Positions 1 to 8,825 of a stretch of 60,197 bases of DNA are shown piece after piece. Each line of letters starts with the position of its first letter. The first letter of the stretch is position 1. This DNA is from Geobacter sp. (lineage in GTDB: Bacteria; Desulfobacterota; Desulfuromonadia; Geobacterales; Geobacteraceae): contig DAIEGL010000124.1 in NCBI GenBank assembly GCA_027356255.1, positions 1 through 60,197 of the forward strand, given 5' to 3'. Position numbers and translations under genes: made by a program. The notes beneath the pieces are model-generated. The model ran no database searches and was not told where the DNA came from. It saw only the letters and a list, made by a program, of their open reading frames with translations.

Positions 1-570
1 GATGGTGTACTGGTCGAGAGCCATGGTCCCTGCCGGCGCAGGGGCAAAATCAGCCCCCTCGACATGCTGCGCCGCGGTGCCGGTCCCCTTGTCTTCCACG
101 GAACCGGCCGTCAGATCGGCCAGATGCTCCGTGAGGGTCTCCACGGAAATCTTCTTGAATGTCGGGGAGCTTGCCGTCGTCATCCGCGCCAGCTCTGCAT
201 CGGAGAGGAGGCCGAGCACGATGTGGCCGGAACGGACGCTGGCCGCACGGAAATCCACCGAAGCGAGCAGCCAGGCGTCCTGGATCATCTTCGGGATGCG
301 GGGCGAGAGCGCAGGGTTGCGGGCATTGCCGCTCTTGAACCCCTCCATGGCCCGGGTCAGGTCGCTGCGCAGGCGGGTCTCGTTGATCTCGAAATGGCGG
401 AGGATCCTGTGCAGATCGCTGTTGGGGGCGTCGAGGAGCTTGAGCAGGAAATGCTCGATATCGACCTCATAGTGGGTCTGCGACAGACAGAGTCCGGCGG
501 CCTGCTCCAGGGCGTTCCGGCAGGTGCCGTTCAGTTTGCCGATCAGTGACGTAAGGTTAGATTTAGGCAT
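1..570 (-). CDS. tssH: ClpV (TssH) T6SS AAA+ ATPase, N-terminal part only
   Basis: The first 190 codons are present; the gene continues past the left edge. ClpV is the cytoplasmic ATPase that disassembles the contracted TssB/TssC sheath. The visible part is the double Clp_N repeat (about residues 8-150), with the typical stretch HFLLKLLDAPNSDL and the second repeat around SGHIVLGLL. A linker follows, and the frame reaches ALDQYTI, which in this family leads into the first AAA+ module. Start: ATG at 570 with GGAG about six bases upstream. It lies 34 bp after tssG and ends the visible T6SS operon. The Walker motifs are outside the window. Confidence 0.93.
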   Translation of the reverse strand, partial: MPKSNLTSLIGKLNGTCRNALEQAAGLCLSQTHYEVDIEHFLLKLLDAPNSDLHRILRHFEINETRLRSDLTRAMEGFKSGNARNPALSPRIPKMIQDAWLLASVDFRAASVRSGHIVLGLLSDAELARMTTASSPTFKKISVETLTEHLADLTAGSVEDKGTGTAAQHVEGADFAPAPAGTMALDQYTI

Positions 571-603
571 GGCGCTCTCCTAGGTTAAATTGCATCGCTT
601 CAT

Positions 604-1641
604 TCAATGAAAAAGGTTCACGTCCGTTTCCTGAAAGGTGACGCTGGGATCGGACGGAAGCGGCACGCCGGGGGATGCGATCCAGGTCGACCACCCCAGG
701 CGGGGTGCATCGGTGCCCTGCGCGCCGAGCCGGCAGGGGAGGACTTCCCCCTTGTCGAGGACCAGCCGCACCTCGAACTCGTACTCGATCCCCACCAGGT
801 ATTTGACCAGCGAGAACAGAGGCTTGAGCATCGCCCCGGACGGCAGGAAAGCGGAAAACCGGCGAAAATCCATGGGACCCAGGGAGAGCCGGAACCTTGT
901 CTGGCACTCCCACATCTGGCTGCCGCAGACGGTGTTGACCCCCAGCCGGCTGTTTGCCTCCCCGAGCATTGTGCAGTCCTCCGGCTCCAGGGTGATCAGG
1001 CGCGGCACGAACTGGTGGACCTCAGCCCCTACCCCGAAGTAATAGGCGACCGCCGCGGTGATGGTCGATGCCGAGGGCGCCTGTCTGGTCGCCAGCCCAC
1101 TGCAAAAGATGGGCGTTTCTCCCGGCACCCCGACCCGCCCCGCCAGACCGGGGGTACCCAGGCCGATGAGGCTGAGCATGTAGCCGGAGATCCGGTCCCT
1201 GTCCCCTGCCTGCTTGTTCGCGGCCAGGCGGTGCCGCTTCCAGGCCAGGTAGAAGAGGGAGATGAGCCGGTGGTGGAACATGTCGAAGAAGGCGGCCAGC
1301 GAGTGGTCCTTCTCCCGCGCCCGCTGGATCGCCAGTTCGTTGTACCACTGGGGCAGGACCCCTGACGGGCCGACGAGCCCCATGAAGGCGACCTCCATCT
1401 CCAGCCGGTCGCCATCCTCTCCTTTTCTCAGCTGCGCGACCTCGCTGGGGGGAAAGGCAAAGCCCGGCCGGACCGAAAACCGTACCGCCTCGTCCTGCGG
1501 GCTCAACGTCTCGCCGAGCCCCTTCTTCTCCGGATGCAGCCGCTCCAGCAGGTTCACCGCCTGGAAGAACGGAAAGCGGTAATATTCCTCGAAGAGGGCC
1601 TGTTCTATGCTGGATTGCTCTGCCTGCCGCTCGGACGCCAA
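604..1641 (-). CDS. tssG: T6SS baseplate subunit TssG
   Basis: TssG (VasB/ImpH family) is a baseplate wedge component that works with TssE, TssF and TssK. The protein has 345 residues, normal for the family. It opens with the hallmark [19 protein letters not shown] and continues with [19 protein letters not shown] and a conserved [13 protein letters not shown] helix. No ATG fits. The best start is TTG at 1641, preceded by AGGGGG at good spacing; the open frame extends to 2340 but that part is tssF antiphase sequence. It begins 41 bp after tssF and is followed by clpV. Confidence 0.93.
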   Translation of the reverse strand: MASERQAEQSSIEQALFEEYYRFPFFQAVNLLERLHPEKKGLGETLSPQDEAVRFSVRPGFAFPPSEVAQLRKGEDGDRLEMEVAFMGLVGPSGVLPQWYNELAIQRAREKDHSLAAFFDMFHHRLISLFYLAWKRHRLAANKQAGDRDRISGYMLSLIGLGTPGLAGRVGVPGETPIFCSGLATRQAPSASTITAAVAYYFGVGAEVHQFVPRLITLEPEDCTMLGEANSRLGVNTVCGSQMWECQTRFRLSLGPMDFRRFSAFLPSGAMLKPLFSLVKYLVGIEYEFEVRLVLDKGEVLPCRLGAQGTDAPRLGWSTWIASPGVPLPSDPSVTFQETDVNLFH

Positions 1642-1682
1642 ACTGTTTCCCCCTACTTTACCGTTAACTCCATGCTGCGCCC

Positions 1683-3485
1683 TCACATAAGCACCCGGTC
1701 CCCGTTCCTTGGGGGCCATTGCTTCATGATCTCTTTGCGCTGCAGCGTCTTGGCCACCACCTGGACAAACGAGTTGACCGACACGTACTGCCCGAGGAAC
1801 CGCTCCAGGACCGACGCGAACAGATAGAGCCCGGTGCCCACATACTTGTCTTCGTCGAACTCGACGGTTATCTGCAGGCCGCGGCAGAAGGCCGGGCCGA
1901 TCCGCCTGGTGACGTGCCCCGACCGCAGGGAGACGATCCCGTTGATCTGCTGCCTTGTTACGGGCGAATTGTCGAAATCGTACAGCCGGAGGATCTCCTT
2001 CAGGGCGTCTTCTCCCCCCTCCACCACCGAGAGATAGTTGAGGGAGAGATGGGAGATGAGGCGCCATTGCAGCCCCCCGTCCAGGGCCGACCTGAGGGTC
2101 GCGGTCGGCTTGATGAGACAGTGGATGGCCTCGATGGGGGCGGACAGTTCGGTCTCGAAATCCCCGGCAGCATCGCCGAACGGCAACCGGGCCGGCAGGT
2201 CCCGGTTCGAGCAGGTGACATGGACGGTGACGGTCTCCTCGCTTGGCGTGACCGGCCGGGAGTCCAGGTCGCAGAAGGTGAGGAAGAGATCGGTGCCGTT
2301 GTCCCCCTTCCGTCCGGAAGGACGGCGCTGCATCTGCCAATAGGCGCCACCCCCCGTGGCGTCTTCATCGTCCCGGTGGTGCTGGATCGAGTAGAGCGGG
2401 CGGTACTCCTTCCCCTTGACCGAGGAGACCCCGAGGGTGGCGGTCACGCTGACGACGCTGAGCACCTCCGTGGCGTCGATCCGTCGGATGTCCGGGAGGA
2501 GGCGGTATTCGGTTTTCTGGTGCTCGATCCGGATCGGCTCTGCGATCCGCTGGAAGGAGTTGACGACCGGGGCCGCATGGAGACAGAAGTTGTCGGCGTC
2601 GATGAGCAGCGTATTCTTGGCCGGCCTGTCCAGGTAGATGTGCAGGTCTATGGTGTCGCCGAAAGCACCCTTTGCCAGCCTGTCGAGCCCGGCGATCTCG
2701 AAGAAGAGATACTTTTCCGGGAAGCAGAAATACTCCAGCAGGAGCCGGTAGCCGGGAAAGGAGTGCTTCGGGTACGGCAGCAGCCCCTCTTCCTCGGCAA
2801 ACCCGACCGGCCGGATGCTCTCTCCCCCCAGGGGAACGATGGCGGGAACGGCGGCCCCGACCGACTCGCACTCCACGTGGCAGACCTGGTTGAAGAGGAG
2901 CTCGTAGAGATGGAAGATGTGCTGGCGCTGGCCGTTGAGGAAGAAGCGGAGCCGCTCGCCGCTGAAATCGGTGAAGCTCTGGTTGTTGGCCAGCTTCAGG
3001 CGAATGCTGATGACCTGCTGGGCGCCTCTCACCAGCCGTTTCGGTTCGGCGAGGGTCGCGCCGACCACCTCCATGGGCCAGAGCGTGACCGGATAGGCGG
3101 TCCTGAACTGGCAGGGGGTCCCGTTGACCGGCTTGGAAAATAGCTGGGTGTCCTTGTCTATCCGGTAACCGCCCGCCGGGATGTTCTTCAGTAGGGGCGA
3201 GAACCGCACCACGGACATGGACGGGATCGGGTTGGTGTAATGGGGATAGAGGATGTTCAGGAGCGACTGGGTGATCTCGGGAAAGTCATCGTCGATCTTG
3301 CGGTGAATCCGGGCGCAGAGGAAGGCAAACGCCTCGATCAGCCTCTCGGTGTGCGGGTCCTCGCACTTGTCCGGCTCGAGCTGGAGCCTCCCCGCGATCT
3401 TCGGGTACTTTCGCGCGAACTCGCTCCCCATCTCACGGATGAAGGTCAGCTCACGCTCGTAATAACTGAGAAAATCATCTTCCAT
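1683..3485 (-). CDS. tssF: T6SS baseplate subunit TssF
   Basis: TssF (VasA/ImpG) is the large baseplate wedge protein. The 600 residues match the usual length. The N-terminus, with [17 protein letters not shown], the run KYPKIAGRL and [16 protein letters not shown], is diagnostic. The C-terminal part contains [20 protein letters not shown] and [10 protein letters not shown], both typical. The ATG at 3485 follows only a weak ribosome binding site, 8 bp after tssE, which suggests translational coupling. No defects are seen. Confidence 0.95.
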   Translation of the reverse strand: MEDDFLSYYERELTFIREMGSEFARKYPKIAGRLQLEPDKCEDPHTERLIEAFAFLCARIHRKIDDDFPEITQSLLNILYPHYTNPIPSMSVVRFSPLLKNIPAGGYRIDKDTQLFSKPVNGTPCQFRTAYPVTLWPMEVVGATLAEPKRLVRGAQQVISIRLKLANNQSFTDFSGERLRFFLNGQRQHIFHLYELLFNQVCHVECESVGAAVPAIVPLGGESIRPVGFAEEEGLLPYPKHSFPGYRLLLEYFCFPEKYLFFEIAGLDRLAKGAFGDTIDLHIYLDRPAKNTLLIDADNFCLHAAPVVNSFQRIAEPIRIEHQKTEYRLLPDIRRIDATEVLSVVSVTATLGVSSVKGKEYRPLYSIQHHRDDEDATGGGAYWQMQRRPSGRKGDNGTDLFLTFCDLDSRPVTPSEETVTVHVTCSNRDLPARLPFGDAAGDFETELSAPIEAIHCLIKPTATLRSALDGGLQWRLISHLSLNYLSVVEGGEDALKEILRLYDFDNSPVTRQQINGIVSLRSGHVTRRIGPAFCRGLQITVEFDEDKYVGTGLYLFASVLERFLGQYVSVNSFVQVVAKTLQRKEIMKQWPPRNGDRVLM

Positions 3486-3493
3486 TAATCACA

Positions 3494-3967
3494 TCACTTG
3501 GCAATAAAGTACGACCCGCTGTTGATGTCGAAGCAGGTATCGAAGGTTATGGGCGCGGTGACCGGATCGACGAACAGAAGCGCGGTAATCCGGAAGCGGA
3601 GCGCCCGCTCGTTGCCGGCGGAGCTGTCGAGCCGCACGGCCACGTTCTTGAGCCGGGGTTCGAAGAGGGTCATGATCCGCTCGATCTCCTGGCGGATCTG
3701 CTGCCGTACGGCACCACTCTTCGGGTTCTGGGAGATGAAGTCCCGCACCCCGTAAGCATAGAGCGACCCACGCACCTGTTCCGCAGCGTCGGAAACCGGC
3801 CGGATGCTCTTCCGCGTATTGAGCAGGTTTTCCAGGTCGCGGATGACCGACTCCCGGACCTGATTGACGGTGGCGAAACGACTCTGTACCGGCTCATGGG
3901 ACGAGTCCGGCTCGTTATCGATGAGCCGGTCCAGAATCGATGTCTGAATATTCTGCTGTTCTCGCAT
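3494..3967 (-). CDS. tssE: T6SS baseplate subunit TssE (gp25-like)
   Basis: TssE is related to phage T4 gp25 and helps nucleate sheath assembly on the baseplate. The 157-residue protein has the family pattern: SILDRLIDNEP near the N-terminus, VRESVIRDLENLLNTRKS, a YGVRDF segment, and IERIMTLFEPRLKNVAVRL. It sits between hcp and tssF. The preceding intergenic stretch carries a strong inverted repeat at 3993-4036. Start ATG at 3967; the Shine-Dalgarno is poor. Confidence 0.93.
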   Translation of the reverse strand: MREQQNIQTSILDRLIDNEPDSSHEPVQSRFATVNQVRESVIRDLENLLNTRKSIRPVSDAAEQVRGSLYAYGVRDFISQNPKSGAVRQQIRQEIERIMTLFEPRLKNVAVRLDSSAGNERALRFRITALLFVDPVTAPITFDTCFDINSGSYFIAK

Positions 3968-3992
3968 GGGCGCCCCGGAAATCCCCGGATTC

Positions 3993-4036
3993 GGCAGTTG
4001 AAGCCATCCTGCGTCATTCGGACAGCTTCAACTGCC
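3993..4036. repeat. 12-bp inverted repeat between hcp and tssE
   Basis: GGCAGTTGAAGC at 3993-4004 is perfectly inverted as GCTTCAACTGCC at 4025-4036, with a 20-bp spacer. The flanks (CCCCGGATTC on the left, TGGTTCGGGATC on the right) extend the stem imperfectly. The arm shares GGCAGTTGAAG with the longer palindromic element at 20295-20474. There is no T-tract, so it is more likely an mRNA-stabilising or attenuating hairpin after hcp, or a palindromic repeat, than a classic terminator. Confidence 0.75.
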
Positions 4037-4046
4037 TGGTTCGGGA

Positions 4047-4544
4047 TCAGACCTTCTTGTTGGTTTCCAGGTTCCACCCTGCGGCCACCTGGCCTCCGCC
4101 GGAGCCATCGGCCCGCTTCTGCTGGGTATAGGCCAGTTCGATCTTGCCGTAGTTGAAGGAGAGCTCTTCCAGGGGGAGCGTCTCCCCGCCCTGGGAAGAG
4201 CCGCCCGGCCGGCTGGAGCTGATGATGACGTTGGAGAGTTTGTACTCCATGTACTTGACCTTGTCGCCGCCGGCCCGGCAGAGTTCGAGGGTCACGGTCG
4301 GGATGTGCTTGCCGGTCGCGCAGGCTTCGAAGATCTTCGGCGTGGCCTTGTCCAGGGCCTTGACGACGGTGAAGTCGGCGAAATTTGCCCGCTCGGCCGA
4401 AGCGCCGCCGCCGGTGCTGGCCGAACCGGAGGCGCGCTGCGTCACGCCGTAGTTGAAGGAAAGGATCTCTATCCAGTCCTTGTGCTTGTCGTCGGTACTC
4501 TCGCCGGGAACACCCTCGATTTTCAGAAATGCGTCAAATGCCAT
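4047..4544 (-). CDS. hcp: Hcp (TssD) T6SS tube protein
   Basis: Hcp hexamers stack to form the inner tube propelled by sheath contraction, and also carry small effectors. The 165-residue sequence begins MAFDAFLKIEGVPGESTDDK and contains the paired motif ILSFNYGV / LSFNYGKIELAYTQQ expected of the family (PF05638). The ribosome binding site AAAGGAGGAG is the strongest in the locus, fitting an abundant product. A hairpin at 3993-4036 follows the gene and could leave hcp mRNA more abundant than the tssE-clpV segment. Confidence 0.95.
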   Translation of the reverse strand: MAFDAFLKIEGVPGESTDDKHKDWIEILSFNYGVTQRASGSASTGGGASAERANFADFTVVKALDKATPKIFEACATGKHIPTVTLELCRAGGDKVKYMEYKLSNVIISSSRPGGSSQGGETLPLEELSFNYGKIELAYTQQKRADGSGGGQVAAGWNLETNKKV

Positions 4545-4581
4545 ACCTTCTCCTCCTTTTAGTTAGTGGGAATATCCCAGA

Positions 4582-6078
4582 TTAGCCCTTGGCCGGTTGT
4601 GGCAGGTTCGCCACCAGACGCAGGGAAACGGTGAGTTCGTCAAGTTGGTAGTGGGGCTTGAGAAAGGCCACGGCCCGATAGGCGCCGGGCTTGCCCGGCT
4701 GCTCGAACACCTCCACCCGGGCCTCGCGCAGCGGGAAACGCGATTTCATCTCCTGTCCCGCATCGTCGTCGAGCAGCACATAGTTGCTGATCCAGCGGTT
4801 GAGGTAATCCTCGACGTTTTTCTTCGTGTTGAAGCTCCCGATCTTGTCCCGCATGATCGACTTGAGATAGTGGGCAAAGCGGGAAACGGCCAGGATGTAC
4901 TGCAACTGCGACGAGAGCCGGGCATTGGCGTTGGCTGCGTCCGAGTCGTACACCTTGGCCTTGTTGGCGGTCTGGGTGCTGAAGAAGGCGGCGTTGTCGG
5001 TCCCCTTGCAGTGGACCAGGGGGACAAAGCCGAGGTCGGCCAGCTCCTTCTCCCGGCGGTCGGTGATCGCGACCTCCGTGGGGCATTTGAGCGCCACTTC
5101 GCCGTCATCAGTGTTGAAGGTATGCACAGGCAGCCCGTTGACCAGGCCGCCACCTTCCACCCCGCGAATGGCCGCGGTCCAGCCGTACTTTGCGAAGGCG
5201 TCGGTGACCCGCGAGGTCAGCGCATAGGCCGCGTTCCCCCAGAGGTACTTGCCATGGTCCGTGCCGTCCACATCCTCCTCGAACGCGAACGACTCGACCG
5301 GCACCGTTGCCTGGCCGTAAGGGAGCCGCATCAGGATGTGCGGCACGCAGAGCGCCACATAGCGGGCATCCTCAGAGTCGCGGAACGACTTCCACTTGGC
5401 GTACTCCACGCTCTGGAAGATCTTGGCCATGTCCCGCGGATTCCCCAGATCGGTGAAGCTCTCCAGGTTGAAGAGGTTGGAAGAGGCGGCCGTGATCAGG
5501 GGGGCGTGGGCAGCGGCCGCCACCTGCGACATCTTCTCCAGGAGGGTCAGATCCTGGGGATGGTTGCTGAATTCGTAGTCCCCCACCATGACGCCATAGG
5601 ATGCGCCGCCGAAGGTGCCGAATTCCTCTTCGTAGATCTTCTTGAACAGGGTGGACTGGTCGAATTCCGACGCCTTCTCCATGTCCTTGAGCAGTTCCTG
5701 CTTGGAGACGTTCATGACGCGGATCTTCAGCCGCTCCCCCGTCTCGGACTGGTTGACCAGGTAGGAGAGTCCCCGCCACGACGCTTCGAGCTTCTGCAGG
5801 TCGGGATGATGCATGATCTCGTTGAGCTGGGTCGAGATCAGTTTGTCGATCTGGGCGATACGGGCGTTGATCATCTGCTCCGTGTCTTTCGACACAGTGA
5901 TCGCGCCATCCATGATCTGCTTGACGAATTCACCGATCAGGTCCCGGGCATACCCTTTCTGCACCTCGTTCCTGGCGATGCGGCTGTCCTGAATGATCTG
6001 TTCCAGCAGTCCCCGCTCCGCCATGGTTTCGGCGGTCGGAGCCTCCTGGGACTGTAGCTGTTGTTCCTGTAATCCCAT
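4582..6078 (-). CDS. tssC: T6SS contractile sheath large subunit TssC
   Basis: TssC (VipB/EvpB) forms the contractile sheath with TssB. The 498-residue sequence has the conserved core: LEASWRGLSYLVNQSETG, MSQVAAAAHAPLITAAS, the cluster LRLPYG-like RLPYGQATVPVESFAFEE, and C-terminal GSFNTKKNVEDYLNRWISNY. It starts at ATG 6078 behind GGGGGG, 11 bp after tssB, so the two partners are co-translated. Its stop lies 37 bp ahead of hcp. No unusual features. Confidence 0.96.
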   Translation of the reverse strand: MGLQEQQLQSQEAPTAETMAERGLLEQIIQDSRIARNEVQKGYARDLIGEFVKQIMDGAITVSKDTEQMINARIAQIDKLISTQLNEIMHHPDLQKLEASWRGLSYLVNQSETGERLKIRVMNVSKQELLKDMEKASEFDQSTLFKKIYEEEFGTFGGASYGVMVGDYEFSNHPQDLTLLEKMSQVAAAAHAPLITAASSNLFNLESFTDLGNPRDMAKIFQSVEYAKWKSFRDSEDARYVALCVPHILMRLPYGQATVPVESFAFEEDVDGTDHGKYLWGNAAYALTSRVTDAFAKYGWTAAIRGVEGGGLVNGLPVHTFNTDDGEVALKCPTEVAITDRREKELADLGFVPLVHCKGTDNAAFFSTQTANKAKVYDSDAANANARLSSQLQYILAVSRFAHYLKSIMRDKIGSFNTKKNVEDYLNRWISNYVLLDDDAGQEMKSRFPLREARVEVFEQPGKPGAYRAVAFLKPHYQLDELTVSLRLVANLPQPAKG

Positions 6079-6089
6079 TGTTCCCCCCT

Positions 6090-6620
6090 TTAATCTGCGT
6101 TCTTCTGTTCGGCTGCATTCACGACACCGGTCTCTGTCCCGAGCTGGAGCAGGGAATCGGTACTGGCGATCACCTCTTGCAGCAGTTCGTCGAGCCGGTC
6201 ATTGCCATCCAGCTTGTTGAGGAGATCGGACAGCCTGCGTCTTGTCTCAACGAGCTTCCTCAGCGGCTCCACCTGCTGGACTACCCGTTCCGGGTGGAAG
6301 TCGTCCAGGCTCTTGAAGCGAAGTTCGACCGCCATCTTCGAGTCGTCGTCGGTCAGCCTGTTGTCCACCTTGAACGCGACCCGCGGCTTCATCGCTTCGA
6401 GGACGTTGTTGAAATTGTCCCGGTCGATCTCCACTAATTTCCTGTCCTTCAGCTTGGGAAGCGGCTCATCGGGGCGCCCCGAAAGATCGGCAAGGGCACC
6501 GACCACGAAGGGGATGTCCTTCGTCTCGATGGAATCGCCGATTTCCACGTCGTAGGTAATCTGCACCCGCGGCGCCCTCACCCTGTCCAGCTTGTGCTGC
6601 AAACTCTCCGTCTTTGCCAT
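6090..6620 (-). CDS. tssB: T6SS contractile sheath small subunit TssB
   Basis: TssB (VipA) pairs with TssC in the sheath. The 176-residue protein begins MAKTESLQHKLDRVRAPRVQ and carries the hallmark VQITYDVEIGDSIETKDIPFVVGALADLSG, followed by KLKDRKFVEI-like KLVEIDRDNFNNVL. An upstream in-frame ATG exists at 6635, but the ATG at 6620 has GAGGAGG at ideal spacing and is preferred. Operon order tssA-tssB-tssC-hcp. Confidence 0.95.
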   Translation of the reverse strand: MAKTESLQHKLDRVRAPRVQITYDVEIGDSIETKDIPFVVGALADLSGRPDEPLPKLKDRKLVEIDRDNFNNVLEAMKPRVAFKVDNRLTDDDSKMAVELRFKSLDDFHPERVVQQVEPLRKLVETRRRLSDLLNKLDGNDRLDELLQEVIASTDSLLQLGTETGVVNAAEQKNAD

Positions 6621-6631
6621 AATTCCTCCTC

Positions 6632-8020
6632 TCAATTAATCCGGTAGGCGATTGCCTTGGTCACATCCAGTGTGCAGATTCGCCGGAAAAGTTCCCGGGA
6701 TTTGGTCAGGTCGTCATCGGAGGGATCTTCCCCCTGAAGACACTGATAATAGGCTTCCAGCACCTCCGCTATCCATAGGGGCGATTCCCATCGCTCCAGT
6801 TGCAGCTCTTCAATGCAGGCGCTGAGTTCTTCCACGATCGGCCTCGCCACGTCGGTCCGCCCGGCTTTCAGGCAGAGCTTCACCGTGAAGAGCCGGAAGC
6901 GGTTCCGCTCCCGGGGCGAGGGCGCCTTGTGGGCCGCGGAGAGCAGGCTGTCGAGGGCATCCTTGAACCTCCCCCCCTCCAGCATCCGGAGCGCCTCGTG
7001 CCAGCGGGACTGCTCATCGAGCTCGACAGGGGAAACGGCCGCCGCTGCTACGGCTGCCACCGGGGCAGGCGGGATTGATGCGGCAGGTTGGCCGACTGCG
7101 TCATCGAGGCGGGCCATGGCAGCCGCCGGCATGGCGTCCGCTGCGGGCCCTGCCACTGGTGCGGCCTCAACACCCGTCACCGGGGCGCTGCCGGCAACCG
7201 CTGAGGCCGTGTCCGCAGAAGACTCTTTCAGTCCGGGATAAATCCTCTTCACCAGCTGCAAGCAGTCGTCAACGGCCCCGCGCAGATCCGACAGGGTCGG
7301 CGCTTCGTTCCCGAACTTCTCGTCCACCATCCCGTCCAGCTCTTCGAAGCGTTCGAGGACCCCGGCCACGTCGCCGAAAAGCGCCTGGGAGAATGCGGCC
7401 CCTGTACCGGCCACTGCAGCATCGAAGAGCTCCGCGGTCAGCTTCCCCTCGGCTATCAGCTCGTCACGCCGCTGCTTTTTCTGTTCGTCGACATCGCCGA
7501 ACCTGTTCCGCGTGTCCGCCTCGGCCCCCACGTCCCTCGATTCCTTCCATTTCAGCCAGGAATAGCCATAGGTTGCCTGTGGATCGGTCACGGCAATCTG
7601 CCTGACACAGACGGACAGCTTCTCGTTCAGGAATTCGAACGGGGCGGCGCGGTACTCCAGGTCGCCGTCGTCGATCAGGGGATAGGCAATATCCCAGAAC
7701 CGGTCGAGGAGCCCCGACATGACTTTGAGGCCGCAGCTCAGGCCGGCAAATCCCCCGGTAATGGTGAGCGCCTCGGTGAGCCAGGCGGCTATCTGGAGGT
7801 CCTTGCTCTTGTCGGTCAGCGCCTCGACTGCCAGGGAAATCACCTTGTCCCAGTCGGCCCTCTTGACCTCCCGTTGCCAGTCACCCATGGCAATGGCGTC
7901 TTCGGAGCGCCTCGCCTCCTTGATCGCTTCGTGGACCGTGGTGTAACGGAGATCCTCTCCCGCCTGATTCTCCCCGGCTAGCGGCGCCAGGAGCGCTTCA
8001 ATGTTTATCTGCCTCTTCAT
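6632..8020 (-). CDS. tssA: T6SS cap/priming protein TssA
   Basis: TssA proteins coordinate baseplate docking and sheath polymerisation. The N-terminal ImpA_N domain is clear (INIEALLAPLAGENQAGEDL, then DWDKVISLAVEALTDKSKDLQIAAWLTEAL and the GGFAGLSCGLKVMSGLLDRFWD region). An Ala/Pro-rich linker (about residues 270-350) precedes a C-terminal helical VasJ-like domain ending DVTKAIAYRIN. The 462-residue length fits. Start ATG at 8020 with GGAGGAAG upstream; the frame is open further upstream, but that overlaps tagF. Confidence 0.92.
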   Translation of the reverse strand: MKRQINIEALLAPLAGENQAGEDLRYTTVHEAIKEARRSEDAIAMGDWQREVKRADWDKVISLAVEALTDKSKDLQIAAWLTEALTITGGFAGLSCGLKVMSGLLDRFWDIAYPLIDDGDLEYRAAPFEFLNEKLSVCVRQIAVTDPQATYGYSWLKWKESRDVGAEADTRNRFGDVDEQKKQRRDELIAEGKLTAELFDAAVAGTGAAFSQALFGDVAGVLERFEELDGMVDEKFGNEAPTLSDLRGAVDDCLQLVKRIYPGLKESSADTASAVAGSAPVTGVEAAPVAGPAADAMPAAAMARLDDAVGQPAASIPPAPVAAVAAAAVSPVELDEQSRWHEALRMLEGGRFKDALDSLLSAAHKAPSPRERNRFRLFTVKLCLKAGRTDVARPIVEELSACIEELQLERWESPLWIAEVLEAYYQCLQGEDPSDDDLTKSRELFRRICTLDVTKAIAYRIN

Positions 8021-8057
8021 TTCCCCCACTTCCTCCTGCCCCTCCACTAGGAGCCTG

Positions 8058-8825
8058 TCAAGTTTCTGTTGCCCGGTTGGCGCCATGCTGCCGTTGGGGG
8101 AGCTCCGACCAGAGGGTCGAGAAGTCCGCCACGCTGAGCGGCCGCCGGAAGAACGCCAGGAAGGGCGTGTCGGGCGTCCCCCCCAGAAACATCGAACTGG
8201 GCGCACCCTTGCCGTGTCTTTTCAAGGCATCGCCGATGAAGACGAGCTCCCAGTCTCTCTCCGGCTCAAACCTGTCGAGCACGACAAAACCGGCATCCTT
8301 CTGCGCCAGCTCCCCCAGCTGGCCGCGGCAGCGGTCGTAATCGGCAGCATCCGTAGGCGGGAGATCCGTGATGCCCGCCGGCGCGCCGCCCCACTCGGGA
8401 AGCGGCGCCCGCAACCCGTGAAGCGCCTCTTCCAGGTCGGGGAGCGCACGGTATGCCTTGACCGAAAGCTTTTCCATCTCACCCCAGAGGTCGGCACAGA
8501 CCAGGGTCAACCGGTCCCAATTTTCGGCCCATCCCGGCAGAGGACCGCTCCCCATGACCATAAAAGGGAAGGGGCGTCCGATGCGGTCGCTGCTCTCCCG
8601 CAGCAGGCCGCAGGCGATCTCGTCGCCCGCGGTCCCCCTGGCCCAGAACCGCCAGGAACAGGGGATCGGGGTCTGACGTCCCAGCAGAGGATAACCCTTG
8701 GCCACCCAGTCGGAAAAGCCGGCCGCCAGGGGAAACTGCCGCCCGATACTGAAGTAATCCCTGGCAACGGGATGCTTGCCGCTGGCGGCCCAGCGCCAGG
8801 GACGCCCCTTTCTCAGTTCCAGCAC
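8058..8825 (-). CDS. tagF: TagF-family T6SS-associated protein
   Basis: The 255-residue frame matches the TagF/ImpM (DUF2094) family: SGKHPVARDYFSIG near the start (family form KLPxxGDF), WRFWARG, GRPFPFMVMGSGPL, and C-terminal PSSMFLGGTPDTPFLAFFRRPLSVADFSTLW. In Pseudomonas aeruginosa, TagF represses the H1-T6SS post-translationally, independently of the PpkA kinase. No ATG fits. GTG at 8825 overlaps the end of tssM by 13 bp and is chosen; CTG/TTG alternatives lie nearby. The gene sits between tssM and tssA, a usual position. Confidence 0.87.
   Translation of the reverse strand: MLELRKGRPWRWAASGKHPVARDYFSIGRQFPLAAGFSDWVAKGYPLLGRQTPIPCSWRFWARGTAGDEIACGLLRESSDRIGRPFPFMVMGSGPLPGWAENWDRLTLVCADLWGEMEKLSVKAYRALPDLEEALHGLRAPLPEWGGAPAGITDLPPTDAADYDRCRGQLGELAQKDAGFVVLDRFEPERDWELVFIGDALKRHGKGAPSSMFLGGTPDTPFLAFFRRPLSVADFSTLWSELPQRQHGANRATET

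Noticed and set aside
1642-2340. Longer version of TssG starting at 2340
   Set aside because: The extra 233 codons overlap tssF out of phase and have shadow-type composition; the family starts near [12 protein letters not shown].
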